Part shown: positions 51,543-60,548 of the stretch, piece after piece
How positions within the stretch are numbered: position 1 is the first letter of the stretch
Layout of the letters: every line of letters starts with the position of its first letter
Origin: Streptomyces sp. NBC_01197
GTDB lineage: Bacteria > Actinomycetota > Actinomycetes > Streptomycetales > Streptomycetaceae
Assembly: GCF_036010505.1 (NCBI RefSeq)
Contig: NZ_CP108569.1
Coordinates: 2,358,001-2,422,000, forward strand
DNA length: 64,000 nucleotides
Direction of reading: 5' to 3'
Translations under genes and position numbers: made by a program
The notes under the pieces: generated by a model
Told to the model about the DNA's origin: nothing
Databases searched by the model: none
The model's input: only the letters and a program-made list of their open reading frames with translations

Positions 51543-53291
51543 TCATCGGCTGCCCTCCCCCCTCGCGGCCGCCGCACCCGCAGCCCGCGACACCGGCACC
51601 GCACCGGCCTGCACAGCACCCGGCTGGGCACCGGCATTTGCACCGGCATCAGCTCCGGAGCGCGCCCCCACCCCCGGCCACGGCTCCGCCCAGCTCGGGG
51701 TGTGGGCAGCGCCCCCCGCCGTCCAGTTCCCCGGGACATGCGACTCCGCCGGATACGAGAACGGTCTGGGCTCCCCCGTGTCGTGCTCCGGCGCACGCCG
51801 GACCGGGCAGTGCGAGATGAGGTCGAGGTAAATGCCGTGAAATGCCGCCAGGTTCTGTTCGACCGTGAAGAGTTCGAGCGCCCGCGCACGCGCCGCCGCC
51901 CCCAGCCGCTCCCGGCGCGCCGGGTCGCGCAGCAGCGCGAGACAGGCATCGGCCAGGGCCCGGGGGTTGCGCGGCGGCACCACGAGTCCCGTACCGCCGA
52001 TGACTTCGACCACCGCCCCGACGTCCGTCGAGACCGTCGCCCGGCCGCAGAACATCGCTTCCACCAGGCTCACCGGGAACCCCTCCACCACACTGGAGAG
52101 CACGACGACCGCGCCCCCCGCGTAGGCGTCGGCGAGTTCGGGGGTCTCCGGGCCGCCGATCTCATCGAAGGCCACGGGGTTGGAGCCGACGGCATGGGCG
52201 CCGACCGCCTCGTCGGGGAACAACTGCGCGGCCAGCGCCCGGCAGTGGGCGAGATAGGCCGCGCCATCGGGGCCTTCGGCCGGGGCTCCGACGATCCGCA
52301 GCACCGCGCCCGGTTCCTCCCTGCGCACCTCGGCGAAGGCGTGCAGCAGTGAGATCAGATCCTTGGCGGGCTCGATGCGCCCGACCCAGACCAGGGTCGC
52401 CGGGTCGCCCGCGTCCGGGCCCTCGCCCACGGAGGCGAAGCGTGCGGCCTCCATGCCGGGGTAGACCGTGCGCAGCCGCGCCGGGTCGGCGCCGCACTTC
52501 TCCTGCCAGCGGCGTGCGTGCGTGTTGCCGGGCGTGATCACCGCGGCCTGCCCGTACACCTCGGCGGCGAGTGCGCGGTGGAAGGCGGCGAGCAGCGCCC
52601 TTACCGGCGCGCTCCGGTCGCCGCCCGCGAGGAAGTGCGAGCGGAGCTGGACCCCGTACTCGGTGACCAGCAGCGGAACCCCGAAGAAGCGTTTGGCCAG
52701 CAGTCCCGGCAGCGCGGCAGTGCCGCCGGCCGTGGCGTGGCAGAGGTCCACCGCCCCCAGGGCGTCCTCGGTGTACCAGTCGAGGGAGAGCGGCCGCAGC
52801 GCGCGTTCGACGAGGTCGGCGAAGGCGAGGTGGTCGGGGACCCCGGCGGCCTGCACGGTGCGGTTCACGCCGGGCGCGCGACAGGCGGACTCCAGGACGC
52901 GCAGGGCGGTCTCGGAGCGGAGCGCCGTATGCAGGCCGCCGCGCTCCCTGGCCAGTTCGGCCAGGCCGTAGAGACCGGCCGCGAAGTCCGGCCCGCCGCC
53001 GCAGACGGCGGCCGCCAGTTCGCCGAAGTGTCCGGCGAAGCGGCGCCGGTCGCGGCGCCCGTAGGGGCGGCCCGCCACCGGCTCGGTCCAGAGCGGGGCG
53101 GTGCGCACCTGCCGTACCTGCGGCGGCAGTTCGACGCGGTCGGCCGCCTCCTGGTGCGCGCTGCGGCTCAGGGCGTAGACATCGAACTCGTGCTGCTCAA
53201 GACCGCGCACCAGCCGGTCGCACCAGAGCCGTGACTCACCTGTCGCATACGGATAACCACCGTCCGTAAGCAGTCCTGTCCGCACGAGCAC
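51543..53291 (-). CDS. PelF-like GT4 glycosyltransferase (DUF3492)
   Basis: The 582-residue product starts at GTG 53291, about 12 nt after GGAGG. The N-terminal DUF3492 region reads LLTDGGYPYATGESRLW, where PelF proteins have a TYPYVxGG-like motif. The C-terminal GT-B half has PGMEAARFAS, LVWVGRIEPAKD, AVVVLSSVVEGFPVSLVEAMFCG and ATVSTDVGAVVEVIGG, with the E-x7-E type nucleotide-sugar site intact. PelF polymerises the backbone of Pel, a GalNAc/galactosamine-rich polysaccharide. The last 70 residues are Ala/Gly/Pro-rich and disordered. First gene of the cluster. Confidence 0.87.
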   Translation of the reverse strand: MLVRTGLLTDGGYPYATGESRLWCDRLVRGLEQHEFDVYALSRSAHQEAADRVELPPQVRQVRTAPLWTEPVAGRPYGRRDRRRFAGHFGELAAAVCGGGPDFAAGLYGLAELARERGGLHTALRSETALRVLESACRAPGVNRTVQAAGVPDHLAFADLVERALRPLSLDWYTEDALGAVDLCHATAGGTAALPGLLAKRFFGVPLLVTEYGVQLRSHFLAGGDRSAPVRALLAAFHRALAAEVYGQAAVITPGNTHARRWQEKCGADPARLRTVYPGMEAARFASVGEGPDAGDPATLVWVGRIEPAKDLISLLHAFAEVRREEPGAVLRIVGAPAEGPDGAAYLAHCRALAAQLFPDEAVGAHAVGSNPVAFDEIGGPETPELADAYAGGAVVVLSSVVEGFPVSLVEAMFCGRATVSTDVGAVVEVIGGTGLVVPPRNPRALADACLALLRDPARRERLGAAARARALELFTVEQNLAAFHGIYLDLISHCPVRRAPEHDTGEPRPFSYPAESHVPGNWTAGGAAHTPSWAEPWPGVGARSGADAGANAGAQPGAVQAGAVPVSRAAGAAAARGEGSR

Positions 53292-53475
53292 ACCCCCGTT
53301 CTCCCTCCAGACAGCCGCCGTTGGTGACGGCGACTCGCAGCGGGACGACCGTAAGCGGACAGAGAGGTGGCGCGATGGACGGTTGTCCATCGCGCCACCA
53401 GAAGGGGTGAACCGTCGTAACTTTCTCCCACCGATAGCGTTCCGTGGCGCTACGGTGCCTCTCGGTCACTCGGGG

Positions 53476-55170
53476 TCAGGCCGGAGCGAGCTCCGTACGG
53501 GCCGCGCGGCGCACCGCGGCGAGCACCGGGTCGAGCGTGGGGACGGCGGCCAGCAGCTGCTTGGTGTACGGGTCCTGCGGGGCGCCGTACACCGTGTCCG
53601 CTTCGCCCTCCTCGACGATCCGGCCCTGTCGCATCACGGCGACCCGGTCGCTGACCTGCCGTACCACCGCGAGGTCGTGCGCGATGAAGACCAGGGCTAG
53701 CCCCAGCTCCCGCTGCAACTCGGCCAGCAGGGCCGTGACCTGGGCCTGGGTCGTCACATCGAGCGCGGAGACCGCCTCGTCGCAGACGATCAGCTCCGGC
53801 TCGGCGGCGAGCGCCCGCGCGATCCCGACCCGCTGGCGCTGGCCGCCGCTGAACTCGTGCGGATAGCGCCCGTACTGAGCCGCGTCCAGACCGACCCGGC
53901 CCAGCAGGTCGCGGACCCGGTCCCGGATCAGCGACTCGTCCCGGTCGCCGCGCGCCCGCAGCGGGTCCGCGACCGATTCGCCGATGGAGCGGCGGGGGTT
54001 GAGCGAGGACACCGGGTCCTGGAAGACCATCTGCACCCGGCCCGCCCGGTGCAGGCGCCCCGACGTGGGCTCCAGTAGCCCGACGAGCATCCGTCCGAGT
54101 GTGGTCTTGCCGCTGCCGCTCTCGCCGACGATGCCCAGGGTCTCGCCGCGGTGGACGGCGAGCGACACCCCGTCGACGGCCGCGAGCGCGGACCTGCCCC
54201 GGCCGAACACCCGCCGTACGCCGACGGCTTCGACCAGCGGGGCTCCCCCGGCGCCGGCGGCCACCCGCTCCGGGACACCCCCGGCCGCCACCCCCGGTAC
54301 GCGCACCGGCGGTGCCGCCGCCCGCTGAACCTGCTGAGTTTTCACGTCCGGTACTTGCGCCCGCTGATGGGCCTCCACCCGTGGCACCGCGGCCAGCAGC
54401 GCCCTGGTGTACGGCTCGCGAGGTGATCCGAGCACTTCCGCCACCGGCCCGCGCTCGACCGCCCGCCCCTCCTTCATCACCAGCACCTCGTCGACCGACT
54501 CCGCCGCGACACCCACGTCATGGGTGACGAGCAGCAGCCCCATTCCGGTCTCCTGCCGCAGCCCGTGCAGCAGATCGAGGATCTGCGCCTGCACGGTGAC
54601 GTCCAGCGCGGTCGTCGGCTCGTCCGCGATCAGCAGCCGCGGCTCGCAGGCCAGCGCCATCGCGATCAGTGCCCGCTGACGCATCCCGCCGCTGAACTCG
54701 TGCGGTCGCGACCTGGCGCGCCGGACCGCGTCCGGGATGCCCACCCGGTCGAGCACCTCGACCGCCCGCGCACGGGCGGCCCGGCGTGAGGTCTTCACAT
54801 GGACCCGGTACACCTCGGCGATCTGGTCGCCGATCGCGTAGTAGGGGTCCAGCGAGGAGAGCGGGTCCTGGAAGACCATCGCGGCCTTCCCGCCGCGCAG
54901 TCCGCGCAGCTCCGCGTCCGACGCGTTCCGCACGTCCACACCGGCCACCGTCACCGACCCGGTGACCTGCGCGCCGCTCCCCCGGTGCAGCCCGAGCAAG
55001 GCGTACGCGGACGCGCTCTTGCCGGACCCGGACTCGCCGACGACGCCGAGCGCGCCGCCCGCCTCCAGCGTGAACGACAGTCCGTCGACGGCCCGTACGG
55101 ACCCGTCGAAGGTGACCGAGAGGTCCCTGACGTCGACCAGACTCACAGCAGGGTTCAGGACGGAACTCAT
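53476..55170 (-). CDS. Fused dual-ATPase of peptide ABC importer (DppD-DppF)
   Basis: The 564-residue product joins two ABC ATPases. Each has Walker A ([16 protein letters not shown]), Q loop VFQDP, signature (SGGMRQR, SGGQRQR), Walker B (LLIADEP, LIVCDEA) and switch His (THDVG, AHDLA). The link at about residues 265-310 is Val/Gln/Ala-rich. Each half ends with the oligopeptide-family tail ([24 protein letters not shown]). Its ATG (55170) overlaps the DppB-like stop as ATGA. Last of four genes in the importer operon. Confidence 0.95.
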   Translation of the reverse strand: MSSVLNPAVSLVDVRDLSVTFDGSVRAVDGLSFTLEAGGALGVVGESGSGKSASAYALLGLHRGSGAQVTGSVTVAGVDVRNASDAELRGLRGGKAAMVFQDPLSSLDPYYAIGDQIAEVYRVHVKTSRRAARARAVEVLDRVGIPDAVRRARSRPHEFSGGMRQRALIAMALACEPRLLIADEPTTALDVTVQAQILDLLHGLRQETGMGLLLVTHDVGVAAESVDEVLVMKEGRAVERGPVAEVLGSPREPYTRALLAAVPRVEAHQRAQVPDVKTQQVQRAAAPPVRVPGVAAGGVPERVAAGAGGAPLVEAVGVRRVFGRGRSALAAVDGVSLAVHRGETLGIVGESGSGKTTLGRMLVGLLEPTSGRLHRAGRVQMVFQDPVSSLNPRRSIGESVADPLRARGDRDESLIRDRVRDLLGRVGLDAAQYGRYPHEFSGGQRQRVGIARALAAEPELIVCDEAVSALDVTTQAQVTALLAELQRELGLALVFIAHDLAVVRQVSDRVAVMRQGRIVEEGEADTVYGAPQDPYTKQLLAAVPTLDPVLAAVRRAARTELAPA

Positions 55171-56156
55171 GACAGGACCACCCGTCGGTCGGCCACCGCG
55201 TACAGCACGTCCGCTGCGGCATTGGCGAGCACCACGAAGAAGCCGGTGACCAGCACCATGCCGACCACCACCGGCAGGTCCACCACATTGACGGCGTGGA
55301 CGAGTTCGCGTCCGATCCCGGGGATACCGAAGAGCGACTCGGTCAGTACGGCGCCGCCGAACATCGAGCCGAAGTCATTGGCGTTGAGCGCGATGACGGG
55401 TGCGAGCGCCCCGCGCAGCGCGTGCCGTCCGATGATGCGGCGCTCGCTGACCCCGTACGCGCGGAAAGTCCGCACATGGTCGTCGGCCAGCGTCTCCAGC
55501 ATCGAGGCCCGGGTCAGCCGCGCGTACTTGGCGGACTCGATCAGCGCGAGCGAGAGCCAGGGCAGCAGCAGGTTCCACGCCCACTGCTGCGGGTCGTCGG
55601 AGAACGGTACGTACTGCGGATACGGCAGCCATCCCAGCGTCCCGCACACCACGATCATCAGCACCAGGCCGATGACGAAGACGGGTGTCGCGGTACCGGC
55701 CAGGGTGATCCCGGTGAGCAGCCGCTCGGTGGGCCGCCCGCGCCGCCAGGCGGAGAGCACACCGGTGCCGACCCCGAGGATCAGCCACATCACCATCGCA
55801 CCGAACGTGAGGGAGGCGGTGACCGGCAGCTTGGTGAGGATCAGCTGGGTGACCTGCTGGTCGGTGCGGTACGAGAGGCCGAGGCAGGGCGCGTCGCAGT
55901 GCAGCACCGAGGTGCCGGTGGAGAAGTCCCGCCCGGCGAAGACGCCCTGGAGGAAGTGCCCGTACTGCAGATAGAGGGGGTCGCCCAGCCGCAGCTGCTC
56001 GCTGACCTGGTGCACCTGGACCGGTGAGCAGCGCGGACCGCAGGTGATCTGCGCGACGTCGCCCGGTGCGACGTAGAAGACCGCGTAGATGATCACGGAG
56101 ATCGCGAGGAGGGTGACGGCGGCGCCGGCGAGGCGCCGCAGCAGGAAGCCCGTCAT
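55167..56156 (-). CDS. Peptide ABC transporter permease (DppB-like)
   Basis: The 329-residue product starts MTGFLLRRLAGAAVT at ATG 56156. Six membrane helices, the EAA loop (RTFRAYGVSERRIIGRHALRGALAPVI) and the DppB terminal GIPGIGRELVHAV are present. The periplasmic-side loop carries two Cys pairs (CGPRC and CDAPC), which could form disulfides; this is common in actinobacterial versions. It starts 2 bp after the DppC-like stop. Confidence 0.95.
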   Translation of the reverse strand: MTGFLLRRLAGAAVTLLAISVIIYAVFYVAPGDVAQITCGPRCSPVQVHQVSEQLRLGDPLYLQYGHFLQGVFAGRDFSTGTSVLHCDAPCLGLSYRTDQQVTQLILTKLPVTASLTFGAMVMWLILGVGTGVLSAWRRGRPTERLLTGITLAGTATPVFVIGLVLMIVVCGTLGWLPYPQYVPFSDDPQQWAWNLLLPWLSLALIESAKYARLTRASMLETLADDHVRTFRAYGVSERRIIGRHALRGALAPVIALNANDFGSMFGGAVLTESLFGIPGIGRELVHAVNVVDLPVVVGMVLVTGFFVVLANAAADVLYAVADRRVVLS

Positions 56157-56158
56157 GT

Positions 56159-57151
56159 TCACGCCGCCGCCCCCTTCTCGCGCTTGCGTCCGGTGCCGAT
56201 GCGCAGCCGGGAGGCGGCGCGCGGGTCGAGTGCGGTCCGTACGCCGTCGCCGAGCACCGTCAGCGAGACGACGGTGAGGAAGAGCATCCCGGCCGGGAGC
56301 AGCAGATACTGCGGCGCGGCCTGGTACCAGACGTCGGCCGATGTGAGCATCTGCCCCCAGGACGGGGTGGGCGGTTTGACGCCGACCCCGAGGAAGGACA
56401 GCGCGGCCTCGGCCGAGATGTTGGCGGGGAAGAGCAGGGCTGCGTACGTGATGACGGGCGCGGCCAGCGTCGGCAGGAGTTCGCGGCGGGCGATCTGCCA
56501 CTGGTTCCAGCCGCTGAGCCGGGCCGCCGCTACATGGTCGAGTGACTTGAGGCTCAGCGTCGCGGCACGGACGATCTTCGCCGTACCGCCCCAGGCGACG
56601 AGGCCGATGACGAGCGCGACCAGCACCGGCCGCGGGAAGGTGTCGGGGACGATCGCCATCAGCGCGAGCGAGAGCACCATCAGCGGCATCGCCACGACGA
56701 CGTCGGTGATCCGGCTGAGGACGTTGTCGACGAGCTTGTTGCCGAGTCCCGCCGCGATCCCGAAGGCGACACCGAGCAGTACCTGTACGAGGGTCGCGGC
56801 GAAAGCGACGGAGAGCGAGACCCGGGCCCCGTAGACCAGCCGGGCGAAGAGGTCGCGGCCGGTCTGCGGCTCGATGCCGAGCCAGTGGCCGGCGCTCATG
56901 CCGCCGAGCGGACCGACGGGGACGCCGCCGCGCGCCGAGTCGATGAGGGACAGGTGGTAGACGTTGGGATCCTGGCCCTCCAGGGCGGTGAGCAGCGGCG
57001 CGGCGAGCGCGGCCAGGACGAGCAGGGCGACGACGACCGCCGCCGCGGTGGCGGCGCGCTGTCCGCGCAGCCGCCGCCAGAACTGACGGGCCCCGGAGGC
57101 GGGGGCCGCGGCCGCGGTCCCCGCTCCGTCGGCCAACAGGGTCTGGGACAT
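56159..57151 (-). CDS. Peptide ABC transporter permease (DppC-like)
   Basis: The 330-residue product starts MSQTLLADGAGTAAA. It has six helices, the DppC N-terminal extension (FWRRLRGQRAATAAAVVV), the GIEPQTGRDLFARLVYGAR segment and the EAA-type loop (AARLSGWNQWQIARRELLPTL). It starts 2 bp after the binding-protein stop, so the operon is tightly coupled. Confidence 0.95.
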   Translation of the reverse strand: MSQTLLADGAGTAAAAPASGARQFWRRLRGQRAATAAAVVVALLVLAALAAPLLTALEGQDPNVYHLSLIDSARGGVPVGPLGGMSAGHWLGIEPQTGRDLFARLVYGARVSLSVAFAATLVQVLLGVAFGIAAGLGNKLVDNVLSRITDVVVAMPLMVLSLALMAIVPDTFPRPVLVALVIGLVAWGGTAKIVRAATLSLKSLDHVAAARLSGWNQWQIARRELLPTLAAPVITYAALLFPANISAEAALSFLGVGVKPPTPSWGQMLTSADVWYQAAPQYLLLPAGMLFLTVVSLTVLGDGVRTALDPRAASRLRIGTGRKREKGAAA

Positions 57152-57153
57152 GG

Positions 57154-58887
57154 TTACTTGACCGCTGCCTGCGAGATGTCGAGCACACCGGTCCAGTCGC
57201 TGATCACGACGTTCCTGATCTCCTGGCCGTAGAGCCGCTTGTAGACCGGGTGGAAGAGCGGCACGGTCAGCGCCCGCTCACCGATCTTCTCGTCGAGCGC
57301 GCCCCAGCGCCGGGCGGCCGCCTTCAGGTCGGTCAGCTTGTTGATGGCGTCGATCTCCTTGTTGACCGAAGGGTCGTCCAGGAAGCCGGTGTTGAAGTTG
57401 GCGCCGTCCCTGACGATCTGGCGGCCGTCGAAGATCGGGGCTAGGAAGGGGCCGCCGGACGGCCAGTCGGCGCCCCAGTGGGCGAGGAAGAAGCCCGGTT
57501 CGGTCTTCGCGTTCTTGGTCTTGTCCTTGTAGTCGTTGTCCTCAAGGCCCTGGAGCCTGACCGTGATACCGGCCTTCTTCAGGGACTCCTGGAGGGCGGT
57601 GGCGATCTCCGGGCTGGTCTCGAAGTCCTTGGCGTTGGAGTGCGTCAGGGTGACGGTCAGGCCCTTGGCGTAACCGGCCTCCTTCAGCAGCGCCTTCGCC
57701 CTGGCCGGGTTGCCGGTGGCGCCTGCCGGGAAGTGGTCGTACGGCGTGTAGCCGAAGGACTTCTGGTTGGGCAGATAGGTGGTGGCCGGCTCGGCGAGCG
57801 CGGAGCCGCCCGCCGCGTTGATCACCGAGGAGCGGTCCACCGCGTACGAGATGGCCTGGCGCACCTTCGGGTCGTCGAACGGCTTCACCTCCGGGTTGAA
57901 GGCGATGTAGTCCGTGTAGCCGAAGTGGCCGGTGCCGACGCGCGCGGCGAGTTTCTTGTCGCCGCTGACCTTCGCCAGCTCGGCCGGGCCGAGGTTGGTG
58001 TCGGTGGTCACGGCGGCGGCGTCCGCGCCCTGGGAGGCGGCGAGCCGCTGGTTGATGACCGAGGAGTCGAGCCCGGAGCGGACGTCGATGGTGTCGGGGT
58101 ATGCCTTGCGCTCGCTGTCGGTCTTCGCCGACCACTGGGTGTTGCGCGCGAGGGTGATCCGCTCACCGTCGTTCTCGTTCTTGACGACCCTGTACGGGCC
58201 CGAGGACAGCGGGTGTTCCTCGTACTTGGTGCCGGTGTCCTTGGCCTTCGGTACGGGGGTCGTCTGGGTCTGCGTCGCCAGATACGGGAACTCGCCCTCG
58301 GGCTTGTTCAGATGGAAGACGATGGTGCGGTCGTCGGGCGTCACGATCGAGTCGAGGCTCTTGCCCTTCTTCCCGTCGGCTCCCGCCTTGTACGGGCCCT
58401 GGTACCGGGCCCCGCCGATGAGCCAGTCGCGCAGATACGGCGCCCCGCCGGACAGTTCGGCGGCGAAGGACCGCTCGATGCCGTACTTGATGTCCCCGGA
58501 CGTGATGGGGGTGCCGTCCTCGTACCGCAGCCCCTTCTTGAGGGTGTACGTCCAGACGGTGGCGTCCTTGCTGGGCCTGCCGATGTCGGTCGCGAGGTCG
58601 GGGACGACCTTCGCACCGTCGGCGCCGTTGGCACGGTGGCGGGTGGTGAGCGTACGGAAGACGAGCGAGGGGACGTTGCCGCCGCCCGATGTGTAGAGGC
58701 GCGCGGGGTCGAAGTCCTCCTGCGGCGCGCTGTTGAGGACGGTGAGCTCGCCGCCCTTGTGGGGCGCGCCCTGGGCTCCGGACGTGGCGCCGGCGCTGTC
58801 CTTGGGGCCGGCGCAGGCGGCAGCGCCCAGGGCCAGAACCAGACTCGCGGCCGCCACGGACGCTGTGCGCGGGGACAGATGACGCAT
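57154..58887 (-). CDS. Peptide ABC transporter substrate-binding lipoprotein
   Basis: The 577-residue product starts MRHLSPRTASVAA at ATG 58887 behind GAGAGGTG. The signal peptide ends in lipobox LGAAAC. Family 5 (DppA/OppA) segments follow: GGELTVLNSAPQEDFDP, WTYTLKKGLRYEDGTPI, LSSGPYRVVKNE, and DPKVRQAISYAVDRSSVI. It captures peptides or a similar solute outside the cell. First structural gene of the operon, about 100 bp after an attenuator-like hairpin. Confidence 0.95.
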   Translation of the reverse strand: MRHLSPRTASVAAASLVLALGAAACAGPKDSAGATSGAQGAPHKGGELTVLNSAPQEDFDPARLYTSGGGNVPSLVFRTLTTRHRANGADGAKVVPDLATDIGRPSKDATVWTYTLKKGLRYEDGTPITSGDIKYGIERSFAAELSGGAPYLRDWLIGGARYQGPYKAGADGKKGKSLDSIVTPDDRTIVFHLNKPEGEFPYLATQTQTTPVPKAKDTGTKYEEHPLSSGPYRVVKNENDGERITLARNTQWSAKTDSERKAYPDTIDVRSGLDSSVINQRLAASQGADAAAVTTDTNLGPAELAKVSGDKKLAARVGTGHFGYTDYIAFNPEVKPFDDPKVRQAISYAVDRSSVINAAGGSALAEPATTYLPNQKSFGYTPYDHFPAGATGNPARAKALLKEAGYAKGLTVTLTHSNAKDFETSPEIATALQESLKKAGITVRLQGLEDNDYKDKTKNAKTEPGFFLAHWGADWPSGGPFLAPIFDGRQIVRDGANFNTGFLDDPSVNKEIDAINKLTDLKAAARRWGALDEKIGERALTVPLFHPVYKRLYGQEIRNVVISDWTGVLDISQAAVK

Positions 58888-58980
58888 CGGGGAAGCACCT
58901 CTCGGTGTGCTGAAGTGTGCTGAACGCGGAAAGTGACAGGGATCCGCACAGGCAGCAGCGCCGGAAGAGAGCACCGGGGA

Positions 58981-59025
58981 AACAGAAATGCCGCGCCTGC
59001 GGGTGGAAGAGGCCCGGGCGCGGCA
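58981..59025 (-). terminator. Attenuator-like hairpin before the peptide importer operon
   Basis: On the minus strand a 9-bp perfect stem (59017-59025 with 58989-58997, 19-nt loop) is followed by TTTCTGTT (58981-58988). It lies between the leader peptide stop (59061) and the binding-protein start (58887), where premature termination would control the operon. Confidence 0.65.
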
Positions 59026-59060
59026 GGGGAAACGGCCGACACGCGCCGGGGCAGGCGGTG

Positions 59061-59153
59061 TCAGCGACAGAGAATGTCGGCGACGCAGTGCCCGGTCACG
59101 CCGAACAGCACCAGCTCAAAGGCGGTGTGATCGGGGGACTCGGGACGCGACAT
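59061..59153 (-). CDS. Leader peptide (30 aa) of the peptide importer operon, leaderless
   Basis: The ATG at 59153 falls at or next to the predicted transcription start, so no ribosome site is needed. The 30-residue product starts MSRPESPDHTAF and ends GHCVADILCR. Short peptides ending in an H-x-V-D-x-x-x-x-C(R) pattern precede sulfur-, nickel- and peptide-uptake operons in streptomycetes. The two Cys codons near the stop would suit ribosome-mediated attenuation by cysteine or a Cys-containing peptide. Confidence 0.6.
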   Translation of the reverse strand: MSRPESPDHTAFELVLFGVTGHCVADILCR

Positions 59154-59160
59154 GCCGAGA

Positions 59161-59189
59161 AATATGAACGACCCGCCGACTGATGTCAA
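59161..59189 (-). promoter_or_regulatory. Consensus-like vegetative promoter of the importer operon
   Basis: Minus strand: -35 TTGACA (59184-59189), 17-nt spacer, -10 CATATT (59161-59166). The predicted start, about 59154, coincides with the leader peptide ATG. Confidence 0.75.
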
Positions 59190-59220
59190 CGTGGATGGAC
59201 GCCAGGGCGAGACGGCCGTC

Positions 59221-60540
59221 TCAGCCAGTGGGATACACCCAGGGGTTGGCCCGGCACTTGATCCCGCCGATGTCCAGCGACTTGGTCTGCTGCTGCATGA
59301 CCGGCGCGAGCGCACCGGGGGTCTGGCAGGTCACATGGTTGTGGCCGAGCCGGTGGCCGACTTCGTGGTTGATCAGCATCTGCCGGTACGCATAGATCTT
59401 GCTGTCCCCGTAGGTCTTCGATCCCTGGGCCCAGCGGTACGCATTGATCATTACGCGGTCGGTGGCAGCCGAATCGCAGGACACATTCTCTTCGAGGGTG
59501 TCGAGACCGGATTTGGCACACCAGTCGGCGGTGGTGACGGGACTTGCCAGCGTAATCACGAAATCCGGCCGCCCGGACGAAATACGTTCGAATGTCTTGG
59601 CGCCGTTGTGCGCCCAACTCCGTTTGTCGTTCAGGGTCTTCTGGATCGCGTCGGCGAACAGCGTGCCGTCGAGTGCCATTCCCTTCTCGATCTCCACCTG
59701 GTAGCGGTATTTGCGCCCATGGCCCGGCGCCTTGGCCGATCCCCCGACCACGGAGAAATCACCCGACGCCTTGAGTTTCGGGGAGAGCGGATACAGCTTG
59801 GACATTTTCTGCGTGTAGGTCAGCGGCACCGTGGCGGCCTTCGGCTTCACCCGGTTGTCACCGCGCGAGGCGGCCCCTTCGCCGGTCGCCCGGCTGCCCG
59901 GGCCCGTGGCCCGGTTGTCGCCGCGGCTGTCGCCGCCGCCCATGACCTGGCCGGCCACCACGACCCCGAGGACGGTGATCACGGCGGCAGCGGCGATCCC
60001 GGCGAAGGTACGGCCCTTGCCGCCCTTGCCCTCGGTGCCGTCCTTGCCTGTTGCGGTGTCACCGGTTCCGTTGCCGCTGACGCCGGAGCCGTCGGGAGCC
60101 GCCGAGCCGGCGGGCGTTCCGGAGGTGTCGAGAGTTCTGGAGCCGGCGACCGGGGTGGCACCGGTGACCGGGCTGGAACTGGTGACGGCACCGGGACCGC
60201 CGGTACCCGACTCCGCACCGGAGAGGTTGGTGAAGGCCTCGACGAACTCCTTGCGGGGGCCGGGGACTTGGGGGCGCCGCTGCTGGACGCCCTGCCAGGA
60301 CCCGTACCGCTCGGGACCCGGTGCGTCCCACTCGGACTGCTGGGGATGGCCGCCGCGCACCTGCGGCGGCGCCGTCTCCCCGGAAGTCCTCCTGCGGCGT
60401 CCGGTCCCCGCACCCGCACCTGCCTGGGCGCCGGGGCTCGCCCCGTCAACGGCGGTATCGCCGGAGACGTCCTCCACGCTCCGAGGCACACCCTGAGGCA
60501 CACTCTGCGGCGCATCGTCCCGACGGCTGTGACGTCCCAC
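59221..60540 (-). CDS. DUF3152 zinc metalloprotease-like membrane protein
   Basis: The 439-residue product starts at GTG 60540. A long Gly/Pro/Arg-rich cytoplasmic segment precedes one membrane helix (about 173-193, FAGIAAAAVITVLGVVVAG). The outer domain has FVITLASPVTTADWC, RVMINAYRWAQGS and the zincin motif HEVGHRLGHNH. Four Cys in the outer domain may form disulfides. Its counterpart in mycobacteria is Rv3207c. It starts 8 bp after the alpha/beta-hydrolase stop. Confidence 0.9.
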   Translation of the reverse strand: MGRHSRRDDAPQSVPQGVPRSVEDVSGDTAVDGASPGAQAGAGAGTGRRRRTSGETAPPQVRGGHPQQSEWDAPGPERYGSWQGVQQRRPQVPGPRKEFVEAFTNLSGAESGTGGPGAVTSSSPVTGATPVAGSRTLDTSGTPAGSAAPDGSGVSGNGTGDTATGKDGTEGKGGKGRTFAGIAAAAVITVLGVVVAGQVMGGGDSRGDNRATGPGSRATGEGAASRGDNRVKPKAATVPLTYTQKMSKLYPLSPKLKASGDFSVVGGSAKAPGHGRKYRYQVEIEKGMALDGTLFADAIQKTLNDKRSWAHNGAKTFERISSGRPDFVITLASPVTTADWCAKSGLDTLEENVSCDSAATDRVMINAYRWAQGSKTYGDSKIYAYRQMLINHEVGHRLGHNHVTCQTPGALAPVMQQQTKSLDIGGIKCRANPWVYPTG

Positions 60541-60548
60541 TCCCCGGA

